DNA from: an uncultured bacterium
GTDB taxonomy: Bacteria > Bacteroidota > Bacteroidia > Sphingobacteriales > Sphingobacteriaceae
DNA length: 64,000 bases
Assembly: GCA_903828245.1 (NCBI GenBank)
Contig: CAIKLP010000018.1
Span: 23,631 to 87,630 of the forward strand
Reading direction: 5' to 3'
Made by a program: the position numbers and the translations under genes. Below are positions 10,141 to 17,976 of the stretch, one piece after another. The notes under the pieces were generated by a model. The model ran no database searches and had not been told where the DNA came from. It saw only the letters and a program-made list of their open reading frames with translations. The first letter of the stretch is position 1. The number at the start of each line of letters is the position of its first letter.

Positions 10141-10500
10141 ATGAGAATTAAGATATTAATCATACTTGCTATTTCTTTTATTTCATTTTCATCTTGTAAG
10201 CATGAAATTGATTTAAGCAATGCACCCGAAATGACATTTAGTTATGATGTACAACCAATAATTGCTACTCGATGTGCCATGCAGGGTTGTCATAGTGCTG
10301 TTGGATATGAAGAATTACCTTTAGTAACCTACGAAGATGTAATGGAAATTGTGGAAGCCGGTTCAGCAGACAAAAGCGAATTATATGAAGTGATCACCGA
10401 ATTAGATAATGAAAAACGCATGCCACGTGATACCAAATTAGCAGATAAGCAAATTTTAAATATTATGGTTTGGATAGAACAAGGGGCAAAAAATAATTAA
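10141..10500 (+). CDS. Small lipoprotein with cytochrome-c-like CX4CH motif
   Basis: A 119-residue lipoprotein: a short hydrophobic signal with Cys19 in FSSCKHE. Near the start of the mature part it has SYDVQPIIATRCAMQGCHSA, the layout of class I c-type cytochrome domains in Bacteroidota lipoproteins, but with four residues between the cysteines instead of two. A distal KRMP near residue 95 could supply the Met axial ligand, and the final helix (ILNIMVWIEQGA) also fits. It is followed after 7 bases by a similar lipoprotein and then a DUF5777 barrel. It may bind haem covalently or simply carry a disulfide; sequence alone does not decide. Confidence 0.7.
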   Translation: MRIKILIILAISFISFSSCKHEIDLSNAPEMTFSYDVQPIIATRCAMQGCHSAVGYEELPLVTYEDVMEIVEAGSADKSELYEVITELDNEKRMPRDTKLADKQILNIMVWIEQGAKNN

Positions 10501-10507
10501 GTAAATC

Positions 10508-10894
10508 ATGAAAAAAGTATTTTCAATGTTAATAATATCAGCTAGTTTTTTGTCTGCATGTTATTACGATAATTTTAAGGAATTAAATCCTTTTTTAGAA
10601 GAAGCTGTTTGTGATACGGCATCATCTACAATAATTAGTTTTGCTAGTCAAGTAGTTCCTATTTTACAAAACCAATGTAGTACCGGAAGTGCCGGTTGTC
10701 ACAGTGCAAGTTCAGGTAGAAACTTATCTACTCACACTGGAGTAATCAATACCTATACAGGTGCTAAATTATTAAGTTCCATTAAATGGGATGGAAATGC
10801 TTCTCAAATGCCAAAGGGCTCGGGAGCTAAAATAGATGATTGTTCAATTAAGACCATCGAGCTATGGATTAATCAAGGGAAATTAAATAATTAA
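10508..10894 (+). CDS. Small lipoprotein with cytochrome-c-like CX6CH motif
   Basis: A 128-residue lipoprotein with lipobox LSAC at residues 15-18 (Cys18). The mature part resembles the preceding protein: SFASQVVPILQNQC, six residues, then CHSASSG. A distal SQMP may provide a Met ligand, and the C-terminal helix is IELWINQG. The cysteine spacing (CX6CH) is further from the canonical CXXCH haem site than in its neighbour. Tandem arrangement and shared layout suggest a duplication with divergence, or a small electron-transfer pair. It lies 5 bases before the DUF5777 gene. Confidence 0.68.
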   Translation: MKKVFSMLIISASFLSACYYDNFKELNPFLEEAVCDTASSTIISFASQVVPILQNQCSTGSAGCHSASSGRNLSTHTGVINTYTGAKLLSSIKWDGNASQMPKGSGAKIDDCSIKTIELWINQGKLNN

Positions 10895-10899
10895 ATACC

Positions 10900-11787
10900 A
10901 TGAAAAAAATACTGCTAATTTCTTTTTTAATTATTTCAAGTGCATTCACATTAAGCGCTCAAGACATCGATCCAATGTCACTTTTACAAGGTTTAGCAGA
11001 AGCACCTAAAGACGAGCCCGTCATTGCTACCTTTAAAGCTACCAGGCTAATTAATCAACAAACAATTGAAGTAGGAGGAACGAGGTCTTTAGATTTTAGA
11101 ATTCATCATCATTTTGGACCGTTTAATTCGGGCGCTTATGATTTTTGGGGAATAGATGGCGGCGCAAGTATTCGTTTGGGCTTAGAATATAGTTACAATG
11201 GTCGTTTGCAGTTTGGACTAGGTAGAACTTCTTATGAAAAACAAATCGACGGGTTTTTAAAATATAGATTATTAAGACAGTCTAAAAGTGGTTCGATGCC
11301 AATTAGTGTAACCTTATTTTCTGGAGCTTATAGAAACGGAATAAAAGGTTTGCAGATTGGTGGAATAGATAAATTTAAATATGCATCAGATCGATTATCA
11401 TTTGTTCAGCAAATTATTATTGCTAGAAAAATTGACGATAAACTTTCTATTCAAATAACGCCAACCATGGTGCATTATAATTTAGTAGAAAACTTATCTG
11501 ACCAAAATGATGCTTATTTTCTTGGAATAGCTGGAAGATATAAAATTTCTAACCGTACAGCTATTACTTATGAATATGGTGCTAAACTTTTAAATTATTC
11601 GGAAAGTAAATACTACGATTCAATGGGAATAGGCTTAGACATTGAAACAGGTGGTCACGTATTTCAAATGTTCTTGACTAATTCTTTTGGAATGACCGAA
11701 AACCAAACCTTTGCTAGAACAAATTCATCTTGGGCAGACAGGGGTTTTCGTTTAGGCTTTAATGTTTCAAGAATGTTTACTTTGTAA
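10900..11787 (+). CDS. DUF5777 family outer-membrane beta-barrel protein
   Basis: A 295-residue protein with a signal peptide (ends LSAQ). It then shows alternating hydrophobic/polar strands with many aromatic girdle residues, ending in SRMFTL, as expected for an outer-membrane barrel. The TRSLDFRIHHHFGPFNSGAYDFWGIDGGASIRLGLEY region matches DUF5777 proteins, which I recall often following cytochrome-like lipoproteins with CHxx motifs, exactly as here. The His triplet is notable for a possible metal or haem contact. I infer a porin-like or electron-conduit partner of the two lipoproteins; there is no direct evidence of transport. Confidence 0.75.
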   Translation: MKKILLISFLIISSAFTLSAQDIDPMSLLQGLAEAPKDEPVIATFKATRLINQQTIEVGGTRSLDFRIHHHFGPFNSGAYDFWGIDGGASIRLGLEYSYNGRLQFGLGRTSYEKQIDGFLKYRLLRQSKSGSMPISVTLFSGAYRNGIKGLQIGGIDKFKYASDRLSFVQQIIIARKIDDKLSIQITPTMVHYNLVENLSDQNDAYFLGIAGRYKISNRTAITYEYGAKLLNYSESKYYDSMGIGLDIETGGHVFQMFLTNSFGMTENQTFARTNSSWADRGFRLGFNVSRMFTL

Positions 11788-11799
11788 ATAAGATATTAT

Positions 11800-13053
11800 T
11801 TATAAAGTTTTTTCTTCCCAAATAGCTGCTAAATTTATAATGGTATCTACTGCTTTTTGCATGTCTTGAATACTTACCCATTCTAACCTAGAATGAAATG
11901 CATGTTCGCCTGCAAAAATATTAGGACAAGGCAATCCCATAAAAGATAACCTAGAACCATCGGTACCACCTCTAATGCCGCCTGCATGAGGTTTCATACC
12001 TGCTCTTTCAATTGCTTCTACCGCATAGGTAACAATTTGTGGATGCGCTAGTAACACTTCTTTCATGTTTCTGTATTGTTCTACAACTTCAAATTCGAAA
12101 CTTGCATTAGGATAAGCAAGCATAACCTTTTCAACTATTTTTTTTAATTCGTTTTCGTAAACCGCTAATTGTTTGGTATCAAAATCACGAATAATAAATT
12201 GAACAGTACTTTTTTCGATGCTTCCGCTTATGCCTGTTGGATGAATAAATCCTTCGCGGCCTTCGGTAGTTTCTGGAGATAAATTATTTTTAGGAAGTGC
12301 TGCTATAATTTCTGCTGCAATTTTAATTGCACTCTCCATTTTGTTTTTTGCAAAACCTGGATGGGTAGAAACGCCATGTATCGTAATATTAACTGCATCT
12401 GCAGAAAATGTCTCATCTTCAATGTGGCCAAGTGTTTCGCCATCTATTGTGTAAGCAAATTTGGCGTTTACTTTGGCTAAGTTTACTTTTTCAACACCTC
12501 TGCCAATTTCTTCATCGGGTGTAAATAATATTTTAATATCACCATGCTTGATGCTTGGATTTTGGATAAGTTGATAAATGGCATCCATAATTTCTGCCAC
12601 ACCTGCCTTATTATCTGCACCTAAAAGGGTAGTGCCATCGGAAGTAATAATATCGTTTCCAATTTGATCTTTTAAAGCAGGATGTTCATCTGGATGCAAA
12701 GACAAATTTGCGTCGCTTGCGTATAAAATACTACCACCGGTATAATTTTTATGAATAATTGGTTTAACATTTTCGCCGCTACAATCGGGCGAGGTGTCCA
12801 TGTGCGAGCAAAAACAAATGTTGGGCACTGCCTTATTTGTATTTGATTTTAGGGTGCCGTATACATAACCATTTTCGTCTAGCTCTGCGTCCGAAATGCC
12901 CATTTCTAAAAGCTCTTGGACTAATAGTCTACCTAAGTTTTTTTGTTTCTCGGTTGATGGGCAAGTAGGAGAATTTGGATCTGATTGGGTATCGATGGTC
13001 ACATAATTTAAAAATCGATCGGTGACGGTATATTTTTTAGGAACTAATTGCAT
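11800..13053 (-). CDS. pepT: Peptidase T (tripeptide aminopeptidase), M20 family
   Basis: A 417-residue cytoplasmic dizinc peptidase that removes N-terminal residues from tripeptides. Visible metal and catalytic motifs are CSHMDTSPD (His, Asp), LLGADNKAGVAEI (bridging Asp), FTPDEEIGRG (catalytic Glu pair) and the C-terminal EHAFHSRLEW His. The dimerisation domain between about 215 and 320 contains HPGFAKNKMESA. GGIRGGTDGSRLSFMGLPCPN is a near-signature of PepT. Length equals the family norm. It is followed on the minus strand side by no partner; the upstream 13059-13505 gene is 5 bases away, so the two may share a transcript. Confidence 0.95.
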   Translation of the reverse strand: MQLVPKKYTVTDRFLNYVTIDTQSDPNSPTCPSTEKQKNLGRLLVQELLEMGISDAELDENGYVYGTLKSNTNKAVPNICFCSHMDTSPDCSGENVKPIIHKNYTGGSILYASDANLSLHPDEHPALKDQIGNDIITSDGTTLLGADNKAGVAEIMDAIYQLIQNPSIKHGDIKILFTPDEEIGRGVEKVNLAKVNAKFAYTIDGETLGHIEDETFSADAVNITIHGVSTHPGFAKNKMESAIKIAAEIIAALPKNNLSPETTEGREGFIHPTGISGSIEKSTVQFIIRDFDTKQLAVYENELKKIVEKVMLAYPNASFEFEVVEQYRNMKEVLLAHPQIVTYAVEAIERAGMKPHAGGIRGGTDGSRLSFMGLPCPNIFAGEHAFHSRLEWVSIQDMQKAVDTIINLAAIWEEKTL

Positions 13054-13058
13054 GTTTT

Positions 13059-13505
13059 TTATTTTTCTATTCTTAATTCTGGTCTTCTAATTTGACCTCC
13101 GCTATGTCCTGTTTGAACAACAAAATAGATACTGATAAAACTGATGATCAATGTAAATCTGATCAACCATTTACTTATTTTTTTATCTGTCGCAATAGAC
13201 AATAGGGTAATTAAAGCCATGGCAGCTAATAGGTCAACTACAAGTTCTGTTTTTTCTGCAATTTCTTCGTGTTCTTCAATAAGGTAGCGGGCTACGCCTG
13301 GTTGATCTCCAACTTCATGTTCTATTTTTTCGCCAGTATACATCGTCGGAAAAAACATAATTGCCGAAAAAATAAACATACAAAGCCCAACTATTTTTAC
13401 TTGTTTTAAATGAAAGAGCATGCCAATCAATAAAATAACGCTACCAAAAATAACGCTAATAATGGGCAGGTGGTTAAGCAGTAAATGTTGTTGTACGGGT
13501 ATCAT
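13059..13505 (-). CDS. Small four-helix membrane protein, DUF2231-like
   Basis: A 148-residue protein with four hydrophobic segments (about 10-28, 36-55, 90-106, 115-130). Conserved-looking His residues sit near membrane faces: QHLLLNHLPI at the N-terminus, IEEHEEIAE at 76-84, and QTGHSGGQIRRPE after the last helix. TGEKIEH follows the second segment. This NHLPI / TGE / HE / TGHSGG layout resembles DUF2231-type proteins, which are suspected to bind haem or metal. The assignment is by pattern only. It is co-directional with pepT. Confidence 0.6.
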   Translation of the reverse strand: MIPVQQHLLLNHLPIISVIFGSVILLIGMLFHLKQVKIVGLCMFIFSAIMFFPTMYTGEKIEHEVGDQPGVARYLIEEHEEIAEKTELVVDLLAAMALITLLSIATDKKISKWLIRFTLIISFISIYFVVQTGHSGGQIRRPELRIEK

Positions 13506-13516
13506 TTAATTTAGAA

Positions 13517-16108
13517 TTACAAAACTATAGCAACCGTGCCAGTTTTTTTAATGCCTTTGCCTTCGAGGTAATAAAAATAAGTTTCTGCGGGTAAGGCTTG
13601 GCCATTATGTTTTCCATCCCATGGCTGAATGTTTTTGCCTGTTTGCTTATAAACTAATTTACCCCATCTATTATAGATATAAATGGCCTCAATATTACAA
13701 GCAACATTACCTTCGGCAATCACAAATTTATCATTTACATTATCCCCATTAGGAGTAAACACATTTGGAATATCTTTTATTTCAGCATCTAATGGAAAAA
13801 CCAAATTAACTTCTACCGAATCAATACATTCCGTATTGCGATTGGCTATTAATTTTACCGTGTAATTTCCAGCCGTTTTATATTTATGAATTGGGTTTGC
13901 TTCAGTCGAATAGGTGGTATCTCCAAAATTCCAGAAAACAGAATCGGTACCAATGGTATTGTTTTGTAAGGCGATGGTTCTTGCGCAAGTATCTACCGCA
14001 ATGGTAAATTTTGCACTAGGCGTATCAACTACATAAACAACCATAGTATCAAAACTGAAACATGCATTGTTCTTCGCTTTTAAAATATAGGTTGTGGTTG
14101 CAATTGGTGTTGCCTTAGGAGTCGCGCTCTTAAAATCATCTAAACTATTTTTAGGCGACCATTCGTAAGTACCATAGTCCGAACCGCCTGCATTTAAAGT
14201 CACTTCAGATCTTCTGCAAACAATACGATCGGTTCCGGCATTTGCTTTAGGAAGGGTATCAATTTTTACACTAACACTATATTGATTTACACAGCCGATG
14301 CTATCGGTAATATCTACGGTATAGCTTTGGGTTGACCAAGCTCTAGGATTAGCAATGGTATCGTTGCTCAATCCTGTTGCTGGGTTCCATTTATATTTTA
14401 CACCACCATATGCTAATAGTTGAGCAGTATCGTACAAACAAACATAGGCGGGTTTTTTACCATAAATTCCTTTTGGTATAATTGATACCCGAATTTCTAT
14501 TGGATCGGCACAGGCTTCTTCGTTGGTTAAAGTAACCGTAATTAAAATTTCGTAAACCCCTGTAGGTACCGAAAATATTGGGTTTGGAATGGTGTCATCG
14601 TCAAACAAACCAACGGGTTGTAAACCTAAATCGGTTGCCGTCCAAGTAAAATGAGGATTGGGCAATGTTACATTAGCAAATAATTGCAACAACGAACCCG
14701 CGCAAACCACCGTATCGTTAATCGTGTTAATATCTACAGGAATAATAGGCGCAATATAAATGGTATCTTTTACTAAGGTATTGGTACAAGAATCATAAAC
14801 AGAAACTACATACATGGTTACGCTATCTGGCGAAACACGAATGGTAGAAGATCGACTAATGGTGTCTATGCCTAAGCTGTCGGTCCAGGCATAACTTAAT
14901 CGAACCGACCCCCCTGTAGTTTTTACTTGCCAAAAAACAGTATCACCTTCACAATCTACTTTTTGAAATCCAGAAATTCTAATGGTATCAAAATCGGTAA
15001 TGTTTAAAGAGTCGGCCGAAACAAAACATCCACCATTACTGATCATTTCAATTTTAAATTTTTCTGCAGCTTCAACTATATTATCATCAGTAGGGAAGAA
15101 GTAAAGATCTGTGCTGAGTTGGCCTTTTGGAATGGTGATGCTGCCCGAAAGAGTGGGATAGTCTAAGCCCATTGTTGCAATACCGGCAAGCGCAGAAGTA
15201 TTGGTGGCATAGCTTCCAAGCAAGGCGCTACTGGTATCGGTATTGGTTCGACTAAATCGACAAACTACACTATCACATTTTTCGGTAATGGTTCCTCCGG
15301 TTGGGTGAACAATTTCTACCCGCATATTGTCAATGTTTTCGCTCTCGAAACTTTGCGCTTCTAAAAATATACCCGAATCATAAGCTCTATCTATGACATC
15401 GGAAATAGCTAATTTAATGGTATAGGTTTGACAAGCTGTTAAATTCTGAAGAGTTACTTCAATTACTTTTGTAAATGCATCGTATTGTATGCTGAGCCCG
15501 TTTGCATTATCTACATATAAGCCCGAATTATTAAAAGCATTAATCGAATTAATAGCAATTGGGGTATCTAAAGTACCTGGTACAACAGCAATATTTTTCT
15601 TGCCTATAATACCTGGTCCGCTTACAAAAAAGCCAAATGCATCGTTATAACTTTGCCCCACAAATTCTGGATATTCTTCCGAAGCAAATACAAATCTTAA
15701 TTTAATGGAATTGGTAACAGGAATAAAATCAAATTGTAAAGATGCCGCATCTACTGTAATTCCACCAGCTATAGAATTTAAATCTATGTCGCCACCTTTG
15801 TTATTGGAGCTACTTACTTGAAGATTGTTTGGGCCTATCGCATCTATTGCTTTTCCGGTCGAAATTAAAACCCCACTGTCTAAACCTAAATTAGAATTAG
15901 TACCATCGAAAATAGCAATGGCACCAGTATCTCCTCTATAAATAATATTACGAACAGTAATGCCTTGGCCTACCAAAACATTACGTACTAATTTTCCCAT
16001 ATTGGGTTCGCGTCTTATTTTAAGTTGGGCATTACTAATTGAAATAGATGTTAATGAAATCAAAAACATCAGGAGTAAAGTAATATATCTTTTTCGAGTA
16101 ATAGTCAA
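13517..16108 (-). CDS. Choice-of-anchor L surface protein (paralogue) with T9SS type B sorting domain
   Basis: An 863-residue paralogue of the 6532-9048 protein. It has a signal peptide (1-28, RKR n-region, ending SNAQ), then a choice-of-anchor L domain (about 30-265; NLGLDSGVLISTG, FASEEYPEF). A Calx-beta-like part with GLDYPTLSGSITIPKG follows, then Ig-like repeats and a PKD domain (VFWNFGDTTYST). The C-terminal gliding-associated sorting domain has IPNVFTPNGDNVNDKFVI, IYIYNRWGKLVY and WDGKHNG. The start is TTG at 16108; the alternative ATG at 16069 would lose the charged n-region. Repeated ANPxANP/SNDTIANP linkers occur in both paralogues. Role: secreted adhesin or matrix component, inferred. 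Confidence 0.88.
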   Translation of the reverse strand: MTITRKRYITLLLMFLISLTSISISNAQLKIRREPNMGKLVRNVLVGQGITVRNIIYRGDTGAIAIFDGTNSNLGLDSGVLISTGKAIDAIGPNNLQVSSSNNKGGDIDLNSIAGGITVDAASLQFDFIPVTNSIKLRFVFASEEYPEFVGQSYNDAFGFFVSGPGIIGKKNIAVVPGTLDTPIAINSINAFNNSGLYVDNANGLSIQYDAFTKVIEVTLQNLTACQTYTIKLAISDVIDRAYDSGIFLEAQSFESENIDNMRVEIVHPTGGTITEKCDSVVCRFSRTNTDTSSALLGSYATNTSALAGIATMGLDYPTLSGSITIPKGQLSTDLYFFPTDDNIVEAAEKFKIEMISNGGCFVSADSLNITDFDTIRISGFQKVDCEGDTVFWQVKTTGGSVRLSYAWTDSLGIDTISRSSTIRVSPDSVTMYVVSVYDSCTNTLVKDTIYIAPIIPVDINTINDTVVCAGSLLQLFANVTLPNPHFTWTATDLGLQPVGLFDDDTIPNPIFSVPTGVYEILITVTLTNEEACADPIEIRVSIIPKGIYGKKPAYVCLYDTAQLLAYGGVKYKWNPATGLSNDTIANPRAWSTQSYTVDITDSIGCVNQYSVSVKIDTLPKANAGTDRIVCRRSEVTLNAGGSDYGTYEWSPKNSLDDFKSATPKATPIATTTYILKAKNNACFSFDTMVVYVVDTPSAKFTIAVDTCARTIALQNNTIGTDSVFWNFGDTTYSTEANPIHKYKTAGNYTVKLIANRNTECIDSVEVNLVFPLDAEIKDIPNVFTPNGDNVNDKFVIAEGNVACNIEAIYIYNRWGKLVYKQTGKNIQPWDGKHNGQALPAETYFYYLEGKGIKKTGTVAIVL

Positions 16109-16150
16109 AACAAATAAATTTTAAGAAGCTACAATATAGTAAATGATAAA

Positions 16151-16492
16151 TTATTTTTGACTATTTGCGTTTAATTCCATTTTTTCGGCGAAATGTGCGC
16201 AATAATCTCGGAGATCTTCTACAATGTTCTTTTCGCCTGTAGCTTTTAAAAAACTATCGCTCATGGTCATGAGTGTTTCATAGAAAAATCGTTTCATTTC
16301 ATCTACTGGCATATCTTTAGTCCAAAGGTCTAAGCGCAACGAATTTTGATATTGTTGATCCCATAAAGCCAAGATCATAGATTTACATGGTAATTCCTGT
16401 GTGTTTTCTGAATCCGAAGAATACCATAAGATGCTTTCCGGTAAATTTTTGTCGTCTAAAGAAACGGTAATTTTGATTTCTGCTGTTTTCAT
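16151..16492 (-). CDS. gldC: Gliding motility protein GldC
   Basis: A 113-residue soluble protein beginning MKTAEIKITVSLDDKNLPESI. The central LRLDLWTKDMPVDEMKRFFYETL block and the C-terminal YCAHFAEKMELN are the conserved core of GldC. I use the ATG at 16492; a longer frame upstream would overlap the helicase tail and adds a basic non-conserved stretch. In flavobacteria GldC is needed for efficient gliding, though its mechanism is unclear. Here it lies 10 bases downstream of a DEAD-box helicase gene, so the two are probably co-transcribed. Its presence does not prove gliding; many non-gliding Bacteroidota keep it. Confidence 0.9.
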   Translation of the reverse strand: MKTAEIKITVSLDDKNLPESILWYSSDSENTQELPCKSMILALWDQQYQNSLRLDLWTKDMPVDEMKRFFYETLMTMSDSFLKATGEKNIVEDLRDYCAHFAEKMELNANSQK

Positions 16493-16502
16493 GCGTATGC
16501 GA

Positions 16503-17906
16503 TTATTTAATTTTTTTATCCCAGTTTTTCCCTTTTTTACGAGGAGTGTTTTTAGTTTTATCGTCGGTGCTGCTTTTGGTTTTACTTTTAGCATTTCCTT
16601 TGTTAAGCTGTTGCTCTTTTTGCTTAGCTAACTTTTTCTTTTCATCTGCCGAAGGCCTTTTAAATTTCTTTTCATGAAAAGAACCTTTAAATGTGGGGTC
16701 TTCTTTGCGTTTATGTTCGTCTATTTCGCGGGCAATGGCCTGTTTTTCGTTAAAAGAGGTTTCTGCAAAAATTACGCCATCAGGAATGGGCAATACCGGT
16801 ATTTTTTGTCGAATGAGTTTTTCAATTTTTGCTAAATGCAAAGTTTCTGATTCGTTGCTAAAGGTAATGGATACGCCTAGCTTTTCTGCTCTACCTGTTC
16901 TTCCAATGCGGTGTACGTAATCTTCGTATATCAAAGGCACATCAAAGTTAATGACATGCGTAACTTCCGTTACATCGATGCCCCTAGATGCCACATCGGT
17001 GCCAACGAGCACCCTAACACTGCCTTCTTTAAAGGCCTCCATAGAGTTGATTCGGGTGTTTTGTCCTTTATTGGCGTGGATCACTTTTACCTGATCTTCT
17101 CCAAACTTACGGCTGATATAATGGTAAACATTATCGGCAATGGTCTTTGTTTTACAGAACACAATTACCTTTTGAAATGTTTCCTCCTCAAGCAGAAAAT
17201 GGTATAATAAATTGATTTTTGATTTTAAATTGGGAACCATGTACACCCTTTGTTCCACGTTTTTTGCCGGGGTAGCTTGTAAGCTTACTTCTACTTTAGT
17301 AGGAAATAAAAGAAAATCTCCCACTAATATTTCTACTTTATCAGACATAGTAGCAGAAAAAAGCAGGTTTTGCCTTTTTTTAGGTATCACTTCTAGTATG
17401 CGGTTAATCTTGCTGATAAAACCCATATCCAGCATTTTATCTGCTTCGTCTAGCACTAAAACCTGTAATTTTTTAAAAACAAGATCGCCAGCTAAGTATA
17501 ATTCTAACAACCTGCCTGGTGTGGCAATCAATATATCTATGCCTTTGGCCAGCATCTCTTTTTGAGGTTTTGGTCCTAAGCCACCATAAACAGCCCCAAT
17601 TCGAAGATCTGTAAATTGACAAAGACTAATGGTATTTTCTTCAATTTGCATCGCCAATTCGCGGGTTGGTGCTAAAATAACCGCTCTTGGAATTTGATCT
17701 TGCGCAAAGCCAAGTTTTTTAATAATGGGTAATAAATAAGCGGCAGTTTTTCCGGTACCCGTTTGTGCAATACCCAATACATCTTGTCCATTAATGATGG
17801 GAGGGATGGCTTTTTGTTGAATGAGGGTTGGATCAGTATAACCAATGGCCTCAATTGCATTTAAAATCTGTTTATTGAAACCAAACTGCTCAAAATTATT
17901 TTGCAT
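16503..17906 (-). CDS. DEAD-box ATP-dependent RNA helicase (RhlE-like)
   Basis: A 467-residue helicase with the full motif set: Q-motif (FEQFGFNKQIL, PTLIQQKAIP), motif I AQTGTGKT, Ia PTRELA, II DEAD (in VLDEADKMLDMGF), III SAT, and VI HRIGRTGRA. The last ~75 residues are a lysine-rich tail, common in RhlE/DbpA-like proteins that act on ribosome assembly or mRNA decay in the cold. A perfect TATCTTTG box lies just upstream. It is divergent from pyrC and is followed by gldC after 10 bases. Confidence 0.93.
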   Translation of the reverse strand: MQNNFEQFGFNKQILNAIEAIGYTDPTLIQQKAIPPIINGQDVLGIAQTGTGKTAAYLLPIIKKLGFAQDQIPRAVILAPTRELAMQIEENTISLCQFTDLRIGAVYGGLGPKPQKEMLAKGIDILIATPGRLLELYLAGDLVFKKLQVLVLDEADKMLDMGFISKINRILEVIPKKRQNLLFSATMSDKVEILVGDFLLFPTKVEVSLQATPAKNVEQRVYMVPNLKSKINLLYHFLLEEETFQKVIVFCKTKTIADNVYHYISRKFGEDQVKVIHANKGQNTRINSMEAFKEGSVRVLVGTDVASRGIDVTEVTHVINFDVPLIYEDYVHRIGRTGRAEKLGVSITFSNESETLHLAKIEKLIRQKIPVLPIPDGVIFAETSFNEKQAIAREIDEHKRKEDPTFKGSFHEKKFKRPSADEKKKLAKQKEQQLNKGNAKSKTKSSTDDKTKNTPRKKGKNWDKKIK

Positions 17907-17910
17907 GATA

Positions 17911-17918
17911 CAAAGATA
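17911..17918 (-). promoter_or_regulatory. -7 box TATCTTTG for helicase-gldC
   Basis: Minus-strand TATCTTTG is a perfect match to the Bacteroidota -7 consensus TAnnTTTG, with only 4 bases to the ATG at 17906. No TTTG is evident at the usual -33 spacing. Confidence 0.45.
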
Positions 17919-17949
17919 AGATTTGAATTACCATTTGGGCATTTTTAGT

Positions 17950-17957
17950 TACTTTTG
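17950..17957 (+). promoter_or_regulatory. -7 box TACTTTTG for pyrC
   Basis: TACTTTTG fits TAnnTTTG and lies 19 bases before the pyrC ATG. A TTTG at 17922-17925 is 24 bases upstream, slightly more than the usual 19-21. Confidence 0.4.
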
Positions 17958-17976
17958 AGCATCAAAAAATTGCATT

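Noticed and set aside
16493..16594. 34-codon N-terminal extension of GldC
   Set aside because: It overlaps the helicase tail, is purely basic, and GldC homologues start at MKTAEIK.
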